Shown here piece after piece: positions 22,210 through 32,296 of a stretch of DNA of 64,000 bases (within the stretch, counting starts at the first letter, position 1; each line of letters starts with the position of its first letter). The notes under the pieces are model-generated. The model was not told the origin of the DNA. It saw nothing but the letters and a program-made list of their open reading frames with translations, and did not search any database. The position numbers and the translations under genes are program-made. The DNA is from Drechmeria coniospora (taxonomy: Eukaryota > Ascomycota > Sordariomycetes > Hypocreales > Ophiocordycipitaceae), in NCBI RefSeq assembly GCF_001625195.1, contig NC_054391.1:5281157-5345156 (forward strand), read 5' to 3'.

Positions 22210-23364
22210 TTACACCTTCACACCCGCATACGTTGGATAGGCCGGTAGCTCCCATGGCCTCGCCTTCTTCAGAAGCTGGTGGTCCAAGCCCTGCTTGCCG
22301 GCGTTGATGTACAAGAACTTGGTGAACGGCACCGTCGCGTGGTACGAAAACTGGACGCCGGACGGGACAAAGGCCACGTCTCCATGAAGCAGCGATGCCT
22401 TCTCGTAACCCTCGACGTCGAGCACGAGCTGTCCGTCTTCCATCTGCAGAGCGAAGTGATGAGGCAAGGTGGCCGTCGACGCCGACTCGTTGCCAAGTTT
22501 GGGCGACATGATGACGGTTCCGACGGTCAAATTCGGCGATGTTGCGGCCATTGCCAGCGGCTGGATGATCTTGTATCCCGCCTCCGTGTTGAGATACTTG
22601 GGGCCGCGGTCCTTGGCGACAAAGTACGGGTCGCCAACGGTCGTCAGAAGCTCGTTGGCCCCATCGTGCCACCGGAAGCGTCCGCTCCCTGCCGTGCCGT
22701 TGACGAGATCCCTCCGGGGCACCCACTCCTCTTGCTCGTAAAGATCGAGCGAGGCCAGCGTTTCCTTCATCTTGGGCGTCAGGGGTCCGAAGCTGGGCTC
22801 GTCTGGCGCGTGTGGTACATATGGTGAGCTGACGCCGCTGGTGTCGAAATCGCCTCCGCTGAAGACGTCAAAAAGGTGTTCGAAACCGGCTGGGCTGAAG
22901 ATGTGCGAGAGCTGCGCATCGTTGTCGATGAGCTGAAACGTGTGGACGGTGCCGATGGGGAAACTGCCGTAATCGCCCGGCAGTGCCACGCGCGCTTCTT
23001 GTGTCGACCTGCTCACGTTCTTCTGCGCCCAAAGCTCGACTCGGCCTCGGGCGCAGTATACATGCTCGTCAACGTGCTTGTGGGAGTGGAAGCGCGCCGA
23101 CGCGTAGCCGGTTTGTTTTCCGTTGTGCTGAACCAGCGAAAAGGCCCCAGCCGATGAGTTCGCCGTCACCGAATGGCGGATGACTTCGGTCCGCGAGAGC
23201 AGCGTCGCCCGGCCCCTGTACTTTGGCAGCACGTATGGGCGCACAAAGTCGGGAGCGGCCTCCACCACCATTCTTTTCTTCCTCTGCCCATTATTTTCGT
23301 CCGTTACCGCGCTCGATGTTGTTGTCATCAACAGCATCAAGGCAAGGATTTGCGTTCGCTTCAT
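22210..23364 (-). CDS. Secreted bicupin, quercetin 2,3-dioxygenase-like
   Basis: One exon, 384 residues. The N-terminus MKRTQILALMLLMTTTSSAV is a signal peptide. The N-terminal cupin has all four metal ligands of fungal quercetinase: His93, His95 and Glu100 (HxHx4E spacing) and His141 in GTVHTF. A second cupin barrel occupies roughly residues 275-370 (LPHHFALQMEDGQLVLDVEG, FVPSGVQFSYHA). At least five N-glycosylation sequons (NSS, NVS, NGT, NLT, NES) agree with secretion. Fungal quercetinases are secreted mono-metal dioxygenases that open the flavonol ring and release CO. The ligand set fits, but other secreted bicupins share it, so the substrate is an inference. The gene is convergent with its left neighbour. 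Confidence 0.82.
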   Translation of the reverse strand: MKRTQILALMLLMTTTSSAVTDENNGQRKKRMVVEAAPDFVRPYVLPKYRGRATLLSRTEVIRHSVTANSSAGAFSLVQHNGKQTGYASARFHSHKHVDEHVYCARGRVELWAQKNVSRSTQEARVALPGDYGSFPIGTVHTFQLIDNDAQLSHIFSPAGFEHLFDVFSGGDFDTSGVSSPYVPHAPDEPSFGPLTPKMKETLASLDLYEQEEWVPRRDLVNGTAGSGRFRWHDGANELLTTVGDPYFVAKDRGPKYLNTEAGYKIIQPLAMAATSPNLTVGTVIMSPKLGNESASTATLPHHFALQMEDGQLVLDVEGYEKASLLHGDVAFVPSGVQFSYHATVPFTKFLYINAGKQGLDHQLLKKARPWELPAYPTYAGVKV

Positions 23365-24884
23365 AATGAGGATGGAAACCGTGTTAGACTGCCAACAGGA
23401 AGGGGATTCAGCATCGCCTCAGGAGGTGACGCTGACGGCAAGGGCGACACCGTCTCCTTATCAACTGATCGCACCTCGTCAGAGGCCATTTGCCGCCTTG
23501 GTCCAACCAACATATAGAGCCGGAGCCAACTTGAACCAAACACGCCTTGAGTTTGGGAGGCCATCTCCGGACCGTGCCACCGCCGTCGGGGGACAACGTT
23601 GTAGACGATGGTCACTACGAGTACGATATGCTTACCGTGCATGCGACCTCTTCTGCTGTAATGGACGTCTCATTTACCCTTTAGGAAGGTGTAACAAGAT
23701 GCCAAAAATTCCTCCTCGTCAGGAAACGCGGCCTATCCCGGGCTTGTGCTTCTAAATATAGGGATTCCAACGGCCACCACCGACGGATGCTTTGCCTCTG
23801 AATTATCCAAGCACTTTCATACACCTTGAAGATGACGCATATATTATTCGATGTTACTATGACGCATCAGTCACGCACCCAAGTAAGAAATACAAACGGC
23901 TGCTGGGTCGCCATCAGACCCGACCTCCTTTCGAATACACGGGCTGAGCCGCGCCATGCGGAAGCGGGAGTGGTTCAACAAAGGGGACGGGGTTCAGATA
24001 GTGAATCTTGTAGGTTTCTCATCCTACATTCATTGGTGGCACTCGTTATTGACTAATTCGCACGTGCACAGGAAATAGTTTGCGTTGATCGTCGCCGGTC
24101 ATCAAGGATCCTTTCAGAACACGAACTCCGCCTTGTAAATGGAAAGGAAGTGCGTGAATCAATAGCATCACCCTTCAGAGCTATTTTTTCCTCACCAGGA
24201 ATACCAGGTGATTAGCTCGCAGCAAGCGATATCTAGTTCAAGTTCTTCGATTTCGACGAGCGAGGAGGACCGACCCTTTCATTGCATCAAGATCTCATCA
24301 AGGAACATCATCTCCCACGGCTAGTAAAACGACGCCAAGAGAAGACACCAAGCGGGCTTTCTGCATCAGTACGTCTGACTCAGCTGCAAAGCAATGCCTC
24401 GCGCGCAAGGATCGACAGTACATAGGTGATGTGGGTGCAATGCAGAGACACGGAGTCGAGGCCGTCTTGGGACATGGCTCGGGCTCGGGTGCGGATGAGG
24501 GCGGACCGTCAGAAAAACATACGGATTCAAGTGGCATAGGAGCGGCCCGCCGTCAGACCGGAACTCGAATGGAGGAATTAGTCATGATGGTGGCTTTGAT
24601 GACCATGACACCAATCTTATCCTGCTGTTCTACTCCAAGGCAATTAGGTTCGTAGCCGCTGCTCAGGTAATGTTCGAAATGAATCAGACAATAACCTCAC
24701 GGAGAATGATGTACCGCCCATTCCGGTTGCGTGATTTCATATGTAGATCAGAGAAGTCTGTCTGTACAAAGGTTCGCACAACCACCTGCGGATGAACTGA
24801 TGTCTATTCCAAAGTATCGCAGCCTCTCCTGCAACGTCGTATGCAGTACGCGAAAGCGAGGACTACTGCCCCTCTGCGCTTGAG
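23365..24884. other. Intergenic region, 1.5 kb
   Basis: Promoter side of the bicupin gene and 3' flank of the Nop8-like gene. Frames here are short and without recognisable content. A+T content is higher than in flanking genes. Confidence 0.5.
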
Positions 24885-26618
24885 CTAGGTGCGCATGTTC
24901 ATGTTCTTCCGGTGCCTCTTCTCTTTCGCCGCCGCCTTTCGCTGCGTCATCCAAGACTTGTTCAAATCGCTGCGGTTCTTCCAGAACCACGATTGAAAGT
25001 CGCTCTTGTCCTGCGATGATCTCCCAGGAGCCTGTTCCTCATTGTCATCCTCCTCCTCTTCCTCCTCCTCTCCGTCGTCTCCATCGCCATTGGCGGTGTT
25101 TCCACCATCTTCTTCCTCTTCTTGGGATGGCCAAAAGTTCTTCATTCGCGACGGGTGCGCCGTGTCTGGAGTGGGCGCGGCGCTTCGAACGGTACGCCGC
25201 TCAAAGTCCTGACGGGAAAATGGCGTCATAGGAACGGTGACGGCTGCCTTGTCCGCCTCGTCATCCTCGTCCTCTTCCACATCGCTCCCTGCGTCGAAGA
25301 AGCTGAATGCTGCTTTCTGACCTGGTGCCTCTGCAGTGTCCATTTCAGAACCGTCGGCCTTGCTTCGCTTGTAGAGAGCTTCCAATGGATGGACCGTTTT
25401 TGCGGAGGCTGAGGGAGTGGCCGGCGTTGGAATCTTGATGGATAAGCTGTTGGATGAACCAGCAGACATAGGTCTGGACCTGTCAGCCTTGAGGACGGAC
25501 AACTGTGTTGTCAATTGGTCCGGCTCGGCGAGCGTGTTGTCGTCGCCAATGTCGCCACTGTCCTCACTTTCGCTGTCCGATTCCGATCCTGATTCGGATT
25601 CGGACTCGGGCTCGGATTCGGACTTTGATCCGGACTCGAGTGGTGACTTGCCCTGTGGCCCGCCACCGTTCGCGAGCCCCCCTTTGGACTCCCCGGCATC
25701 GGAATCTTCTTCTTCTGATGAGGTCTCACTCCCGCTGCTGCTGGTGCTATCGTCGGACTCTTCAACGACAGTCCTTGCGTTATTGGATTCTTTTCGCGTA
25801 GACGCTGCCGCCTTTGGCCTCGGCTTCACTTTTTCAACCAAATTGCCGTCCTCGTCCATCCAACCCTCGCCCTCGACGAAGTCGGTCGCTGACTTTCTAT
25901 TCGTTTCTGGAACCGTGTTCTTCAGAAAAGACGGGAACTTGGTCGTCTTCTCAAACTCGTGCACCGTGATTTCGCAGGACTTGCCCTTCTTTCTCTTCCG
26001 CTGTCCTTCCACCGCCGACAGGTTGGCCATGGCATTGGCCGGCACCTTGACCTTGAGCAGGCACTCTTCTTGGTCGGTGTACTTGGAAATCGGTCGCTTC
26101 CTCTTCTCGCCTTTCTTTTCTTTGTCCTTGCTGCCCTTCTTCCTCTTCGCACGCTTCTCCTCGACCGACTCGGTCCATCCCCGTTTCACCTTTCGATCCT
26201 TGAGGGTGACGCCTTCGACGACATTCCGATCTCGCTTCCTCTTCTTGGTTCCCTCTGTGTCATCCATGACCTTTTTGCGTTTCTTCTCGGTCCGTTCGCC
26301 TGTCGGCTCCACTCGCTCCTCCGCTCGGGCCTTTTCGATGCGAATCTTGCTGCCCCTGAGCGTCGAGCCGTGAAACTTGTTCTTCAGCTTGTCGGCATCC
26401 ATCCGCGGCAATTCGACGAAACCGAAGCGCTTCTCGGGAAATGTCTCGAGCGTATGGTAGGACACGTTGTGTGCACTAGGCTGCAGCGCAGTCGGGATGA
26501 TGACTTTGAAGAGCTCGGCGTCGAAAGGTGTGATGTGCAGCCGCACGATGTCACATTCGCCACCTGTTGGAGGTTTGACAGATGGATCAGAGCCGGGGGA
26601 CGCTTTTTCAGCCGTCAT
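24885..26618 (-). CDS. Nucleolar RRM protein, Nop8/NOL8-like
   Basis: A single frame of 577 residues. Residues about 22-97 form an RNA-recognition motif (DIVRLHITPF at its start; KRFGFVELPRM as the RNP1-like strand). Lys/Arg-rich blocks follow (for example EKKRKKVMDD, EKRAKRKKGSKDK), then long Ser/Glu/Asp tracts, including SESEPESESESGS. The C-terminus ends with FQSWFWKNRSDLNKSWMTQR and a basic tail. An N-terminal RRM plus an acidic/basic low-complexity centre and a Trp-containing C-terminal helix matches yeast Nop8 and human NOL8, which act in 60S assembly. In annotation such proteins are often labelled SRP40-like because of the Ser/acidic tracts. RRM: sure; Nop8 orthology: moderate. Confidence 0.72.
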   Translation of the reverse strand: MTAEKASPGSDPSVKPPTGGECDIVRLHITPFDAELFKVIIPTALQPSAHNVSYHTLETFPEKRFGFVELPRMDADKLKNKFHGSTLRGSKIRIEKARAEERVEPTGERTEKKRKKVMDDTEGTKKRKRDRNVVEGVTLKDRKVKRGWTESVEEKRAKRKKGSKDKEKKGEKRKRPISKYTDQEECLLKVKVPANAMANLSAVEGQRKRKKGKSCEITVHEFEKTTKFPSFLKNTVPETNRKSATDFVEGEGWMDEDGNLVEKVKPRPKAAASTRKESNNARTVVEESDDSTSSSGSETSSEEEDSDAGESKGGLANGGGPQGKSPLESGSKSESEPESESESGSESDSESEDSGDIGDDNTLAEPDQLTTQLSVLKADRSRPMSAGSSNSLSIKIPTPATPSASAKTVHPLEALYKRSKADGSEMDTAEAPGQKAAFSFFDAGSDVEEDEDDEADKAAVTVPMTPFSRQDFERRTVRSAAPTPDTAHPSRMKNFWPSQEEEEDGGNTANGDGDDGEEEEEEEDDNEEQAPGRSSQDKSDFQSWFWKNRSDLNKSWMTQRKAAAKEKRHRKNMNMRT

Positions 26619-27232
26619 ATCCGCTCCTGGGTTTCTTTGTAGATCGGCAAATGTTCCTGATGCCGCTGATGTCGGTGGGAGATTGGTGTGAAGAGTAAGC
26701 GGTTTCGAATGCAGCTATTGCTAGCGCAGGAAATTTACGTTTACGGCGGGTGGAGGGGGGGGATTTTGCTGTACCCAAGCAACCTACCCTAGACTAGTGT
26801 ACTTCTCCAAAGGGAAGACGGGGAGGTCATGTTGAGAATTGCAACCCTCTTCCCCTCTCCCCCTTTCCCCCTCTCCTCATAAAAAAGTCCGATTCCTGAT
26901 GTGTCGAGAGGGACACGATTACTATAAATTTATACACATGGCTCCATCTATCTGTATTTATAGGGGGCTTCCCCTTTGCTCTTCATAATGATGCAGGCCC
27001 GTACGTGCTCAGTGGCCTAAAAGTCTGACAACGCTTCGTGCCTTCACCTACAAGTACAGAATTTGGGGATGGTCGAATGGAGGCTGCACACCAAAGTACC
27101 CGTCCGTACAATTGACGTTTCAATCATGATGGTTAAAAGTACAATCCGCCCAGGTTGCGCTAGAGGGGGTTGGGGGATAAGGGGTGCAGGTTTGTACAGG
27201 ACACACAGAGTGATATCGGTCCAGGCCCACGA
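26619..27232. other. Intergenic spacer with pyrimidine tract
   Basis: Promoter of the Nop8-like gene and 3' flank of CYC3. It contains a G-run at about 26755-26760 and a C/T-rich tract at 26845-26879. Confidence 0.5.
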
Positions 27233-28340
27233 TCAGCCCCAAGGTTTTGCCGAGTTGTGTCGGAAAAATGGCTGCGGATCCTGCTCGCGCTTGTCGCCGC
27301 CGATTGCCTTCCACCACACGTCGCTTCCCCATCGAATGATTCGCTCGGCCGACCCCAGAGGTGTTGCCGCTGGTCGGACGTCAAGGTAGAAGACAGGTTC
27401 GCCCGTCGGCTCGGGCTCTCCCGAGTAATAGTCGATGACATAGCGGATTTCCTTCTTCTCGCCGTTTACTTCGCGAGAGACGTACCAGTCGTGTCGATCA
27501 AAGGGGGGCTCGGTGCTGGGCAGGTTAGAAGTCGGTCAAGAAGTGGGAGGAGAACAAGGGGAACGAGCTCACTCAAACTTGGATGGGTAAATCCAGCCTA
27601 GGACCTGCAGCATCGTTGCCTTGGGCGTCAGGTCCTTCGGTCTGCCCTGGAATCGGATGAGGGTCGGCTCGCTCTCTGATCCGTCCCAATGTCGCTCCAG
27701 CTCCTCGGGCGCATGCGCCTCTCCGCGTTTGCAAACCTGCCATCCACGGTACAGCCCCTTGGCGAATCGTTGCTCCCAGCCCACAATCTCGGCCCATGCG
27801 CCCTCGTTGAGAAAGTTATGCACAGACACCATGGACTCGACGGCGGTAACGTCCGTATCGGTGTACCCCTTGCGAAGCAAGGCGTTGTACATTTGCTGCG
27901 GAGACGGATACTCCCATGTGCCGTCACCAGATCCCTTGGGTATCGTCGACTCCTCCCTCGACGTGGGAAGAGCAATGGCCTGGTTCGGCGCCGGCTTCTG
28001 CGATAGATCCGGGAACATGTAGTTGAGGGGGTTGAGTTGCGACAGGACCGACTTAGCCTTCTCGTCGCCGGTTCGTGATGCGTGCGGCACGGGACAGCTC
28101 GAAGCTGATGGGCCCGGGGCGGTGCGCTTGTGTTCGTGAGAATAAGGGTTCAACGTATCGACCGTCTTCTTGTTCATCGGACATCCGGGCTGCAAAGAGT
28201 GAGATGGGTTCAGCTAGGATGGCCACTTTGCTCGCTTGGCCACTTACTCGAGATGGTGACGTCTTGCCTGTTGCTGCAGGAGGATGGCCGCTGGGCGTGC
28301 GGGCCGCAGCAGGAGACGCGTCGGCCCAGAACCAGCCCAT
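27233..28340 (-). CDS. CYC3: Cytochrome c heme lyase (holocytochrome c synthase)
   Basis: Three exons, 28340-28248, 28189-27573 and 27515-27233, encode 330 residues; both introns are GT-AG and 57-58 bases. The start MGWFWAD is the hallmark of the Cyc3 branch. Two Cys-Pro heme motifs follow (Cys34 in PGCPM, Cys63 in SCPVPH). Core motifs [17 protein letters not shown] and [10 protein letters not shown] contain the proposed heme ligand His155. The second splice rebuilds [10 protein letters not shown], and EIRYVIDYY and YLDVRPA follow. The enzyme sits in the mitochondrial intermembrane space and attaches heme to apocytochrome c. The third exon matters: without it the conserved C-terminal third is lost. 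Confidence 0.95.
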
Positions 28341-29415
28341 GATGTTGATGAGGCGCTCAGAGGAATAAACGACACGATGTAGGATGCGCAAATGATAGAC
28401 CGGAATGGGCTCGACGCCGAGTCTGTCGTGGGGTGGGGAGGAAATTTCCACGGCGCTACAACGATGATCTTATCGGCGGCTGCATCGGAGTAGTACGGGT
28501 GCCTTGTATGTACGTGGTGCTGGTGCTACTTCATGCACTGTAGATGTACTGAATTATGGTGGCAATTACTACTATGTACTAGTCATTAGCACGCCGTATT
28601 AGCACGTCTGGCACTAGGAACGAAAACCGTCATACCCAATCCGGCGATTTCCGAGCAGTCAGACAGCCTACTCCCTCCAACTACTAAGGCTATTCACAAG
28701 TACGAATACAGGCGTCATACTCCGTACCTAGTAGTGTTCAACAAGAGCTGCCTAAGTCAGTTCTTACGTACGTCACCATGGTGGTAGGTAAACGTCCATG
28801 TAGTTGTACTGTAGGCACCGCACTAAACCTACCAACAGGCGCCTGTAACCATAGGTACTGAGCTACGATTTTTCTGTACGGTAGAGACGTATACAGCAGT
28901 ACTAACATACTACAGTAGCTGTACTATCCAGCGCCACTACTTACTCACATGTACATGTACAATTGTATTTGCACTTGAACGTACTGTACGGAGGATATTA
29001 TATGGAGTGCTGATGCATCGATTGCCCTTGCTGCAAAACGGAGTGCCTGTAATCCCACCTACGTACTTACAGTACTGTGCCTACGGCAAGAACTGTATTA
29101 GGTACTAAGACATAATACTGTAAGTACTAGGTACTTACCTACAAGTACGGAGTACGTACCAACTTGATACACCTGTGACTACTCCGTACGGAGAAGTATT
29201 AACCGAGTTACCCCCGGACATCACGACGTCACCGCTCCTGTACCTCTCTAAACCTCATCGACTCTCTATCTCCTGGACATACGCGTACATCTGCACTTGC
29301 TTCCTTGTACAAAATCACGATAGCCCCTCGCCGTCAACCCGCAACCCCCAGTTCCATGCTTGCCCGAACATGAGAAACGCAGCTCATTGCGGGAAATTGC
29401 TCGCTGCTGCTTGAA
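28341..29415. other. Divergent spacer between CYC3 and the UbiB-type kinase gene
   Basis: Both flanking genes, which encode mitochondrial proteins, are transcribed away from this 1.1 kb region, so it must contain both promoters. Its centre is a GTAC-word island. No coding frame of note. Confidence 0.6.
28480..29200. repeat. GTAC-word island
   Basis: Repeated GTACTGTA, TACAGTAC, GTACTTAC and ACTCCGTAC words, with a CTCCGTACGGAG inverted repeat at 29182-29193. Lower G+C than the genes on each side. Confidence 0.75.
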
Positions 29416-31553
29416 ATGAGCCCCGGTTTCCTGCCGAGCATGTTTTGCCTCCGTTCGGCCTTTCGACAAAATGCCACAGTATCAAGGATGTTGGTGCGCC
29501 GCGCCGCGAGCCGAGCGCATCATATCAAGAGTATGCCGTCGAGGAAACGGCCGACGGCGAGGATACTGCTGCAAGCTTCGGCAGGGGCTACCGCACTCGG
29601 CGCCGCCGCCTTCGTGCAGCTGGCGCAGGAGGATGACGGAGGCACCGAACAGACGGGCGAGCGTCGTATGCTCGAGGTCTCGAGAGAGGAAATGCACAAA
29701 AAGATATCTGACCACGACCAAGGCCTGAAGGGACTTGTCCGCAACGCCCTTGTCTTCTTTGACATCTACGTTTGGGAACCATTCTGCACTGGCGTTCGCT
29801 TCCTGCATTTGGTCGTCATCTTTGTCCCCGTCATCGCCTCCGTCCCAGTCCTGTGGCTCGGTAGCAGACAGCCCGGTCGCGACAACGAGCGAAGCGGCAC
29901 ACTGTGGTGGTACGGCTTTCTGGTCAGGGCCATGGAATGGGCTGGGCCGGCCTTCATAAAGCTCGGCCAGTGGGCGGCCTCTCGGACGGACATCTTCCCC
30001 AACGAGATGTGCGATACCATGTCCAAGCTGCATTCCCATGCACCCGCCCATGCAATGCGAAAGACGCGCGAGACGGTCCAGGCCGCATTCGACGGCCGTG
30101 CCTTTGAAGATATATTTGAGGAGTTCAACGAGACGCCCTTGGGCGTCGGCGCCATTGCCCAAGTGTACAAGGCCAAGCTCAAGCCGGCCCTGGGATTGGC
30201 GGCGGACCACGACATCAACCAAGAGCAGCCGCTGTCGCGCAATGTCCGCCGCAACGTCGAGAAGGTTCTCAAGCGCTCGCCGAAGCGTGTTCCGTCATCC
30301 TACGTCGCCGTCAAGGTTCTGCACCCGAACGTGGAGCGCATCGTGCGGAGGGATCTGAGGATCATGTCCTTTTTCGCCACCATGCTCAATGCCATACCGA
30401 CCATCGAATGGCTCTCCCTACCAGACGAGGTTGTCCAGTTCGGCGAGATGATGAAGCTCCAGCTGGACTTGCGCATCGAAGCGGCAAACCTGCAAACGTT
30501 CCGCCAGAATTTCAAGGACCGATCAACAGCCTGGTTTCCCTACCCGTACACCGAATTCACGACCCGCAACGTGCTTGTCGAAGAGTTTGCCCAAGGGATC
30601 CCCCTCGCCGATTTCATGGAGAACGGCGGAGGCGTCTTCCAGCATGACATTGCAGACGAGGGCTTGGACGCGTTCCTGCGCATGCTTCTACTGGACAACT
30701 TTGTCCACGCCGACCTCCACCCCGGCAACATCATGGTTCGCTTTTACAAACCCGCGCTTCCCGATCTCCGCCTGCGCAAGTCACGGCCCGAAAGCAACAC
30801 GCGCGTCGGCGAGGCTGACGTGACGGAGAAGGTCCTTGAACGCCTGCGGCCTTTCCGCTCGCGCAAGAACAAAGCTGCCTGGGAAGCTGAACTCGCCAAG
30901 ATCGATGCCGAGGGATACCGGCCCCAGTTGGTCTTCATCGACACAGGCCTCGTCACGGAGCTCAATGCCACGAATCGCGAAAATTTCCTCGCCCTCTTTC
31001 GCGCCGTCGCCGAGTTTGACGGCTACAAGGCTGGCTATCTGATGTGTGAGCGTTGCAGACAACCCGACGCGGTCCTGGACAAGGAGGTGTTTGCACTCAA
31101 GATGCAACATCTTGTTCTCAGTGTCAAGAGCCGTACCCTCGCTCTCGGCAACGTCAAGATCGGAGACATCCTGCAGCAGGTTCTGGCAATGGTGCGGACT
31201 CACCACGTGCGGCTCGAGGGAGACTTTGTCAACGTCGTCATCAGCATTCTGCTGCTCGAAGGCATCGGCCGAAGCCTAGACCCGAATGTCGACTTGCTGA
31301 GCAGCTCCTTGCCTATCCTGCGCCAGTTGAGCGCACAGAGCGGCGCAGAAATGGCCAAGCACGGCGACTTCTCCATGATTGCCGTGTGGGTCGGTCTCGA
31401 GGCGAGAAAATTCCTTCAAGCGAGCATAGAAGATGTGCGTAACTCCCCTTCCACATTGAATCATGCTACATCACCCTCACGGAATCGCAAGCTAATCCGA
31501 ACCTCCAGGTCGAGCGATGTGTTAAATACGATCTCCTTTCACCCAATGTATGA
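29416..31553 (+). CDS. Mitochondrial UbiB/ABC1-family kinase, ADCK2/Cqd1-like
   Basis: Exons 29416-31434 and 31509-31553 encode 687 residues. The N-terminus is Arg/Ser-rich like a mitochondrial presequence, and a membrane segment (VVIFVPVIASVPVLWLG) follows at about 130-150. UbiB motifs are present: KLGQ in AFIKLGQWAASRTD, an Ala-loop GAIAQVYKA, VAVKVLHP with the ATP-site Lys, HADLHPGN as catalytic loop, and FIDTG in place of DFG. The branch resembles human ADCK2 and yeast Cqd1, which influence coenzyme Q and phospholipid handling in mitochondria. The last intron (74 bases, GTGCGT...CCAG) is inferred; splicing yields the ending VERCVKYDLLSPNV, while read-through would give an unrelated 56-residue tail. 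Confidence 0.9.
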
Positions 31554-32296
31554 TAAAGCCAACGCGGAAGGAACAGGGTACTTGAATTTGTTATATCATT
31601 GATCTGTGCAATTTCGCTACGGCCTCTTTGAGCTAGCTGCCTCCCATCAATGTGGAAAGGAAAAGGCTTGTGGCTTGAATGACGTTGATCTATGGATGAT
31701 GCGAATAGCGGCGCCCCAAGCATCGTGCATCTCCATTGCTTTGAAGAATGGCACAGGCGGCAATGAACAGCCATTTTCGTTCTCAACAGCTGCAACATCA
31801 GCTCAGGCCCAGTCGTGACCTGCAAACGTGAAGACAAGGAATGGGCACTAATCGTGAACGGAGATGGCCGGCTCAGTGCTTCTTCAGACTGGGGAATCGC
31901 GTATTTGAAACTACATGGTCTTCAAGAGACCTTGAGGTAGGCAGGCCGCTAACAACAAAGGGGAAAACTTGCATCCAGGTGACAGCATCGTTCAGAGACT
32001 GTCATGATTAACAGTCTCATTAGTGCTCACATGCGTGAAATGTATAGTTTGTGGTCTTGAAACCGTCGGCCAGAAATGTAACAGGAAGTGCTGCTAACGA
32101 AAGGGATCGCAACCTCGGCCGATGCGCACTTGAATTATCATCATGCGACATGTCGGTTGCCCGGGGACTTTTGTGCATTGGAGACAAATCAAGCCGCAAG
32201 GTACCGGGGAATATCGATGCTCATTCGGATGCAGGTTCCCTGGCCATATTTGCTGAAGCCATTTGTTTTGGGTCGAGGTCTCTCATGACCTAGTTT
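31554..32296. other. Spacer between convergent genes
   Basis: 3' flanks of the UbiB-type kinase gene and the TCO89-like gene. No supported features. Confidence 0.5.

Noticed and set aside
25417..26373. Ser/Asp-rich 318-codon plus-strand frame
   Set aside because: It mirrors the acidic Ser/Glu tracts of the Nop8-like gene on the minus strand; simple-sequence codons are open in both directions.
31554..31602. Longer C-terminus of the UbiB-type kinase by read-through
   Set aside because: Not the primary model: splicing yields a short conserved-looking end, while the read-through tail is low-complexity. Kept as a possible isoform in the findings.
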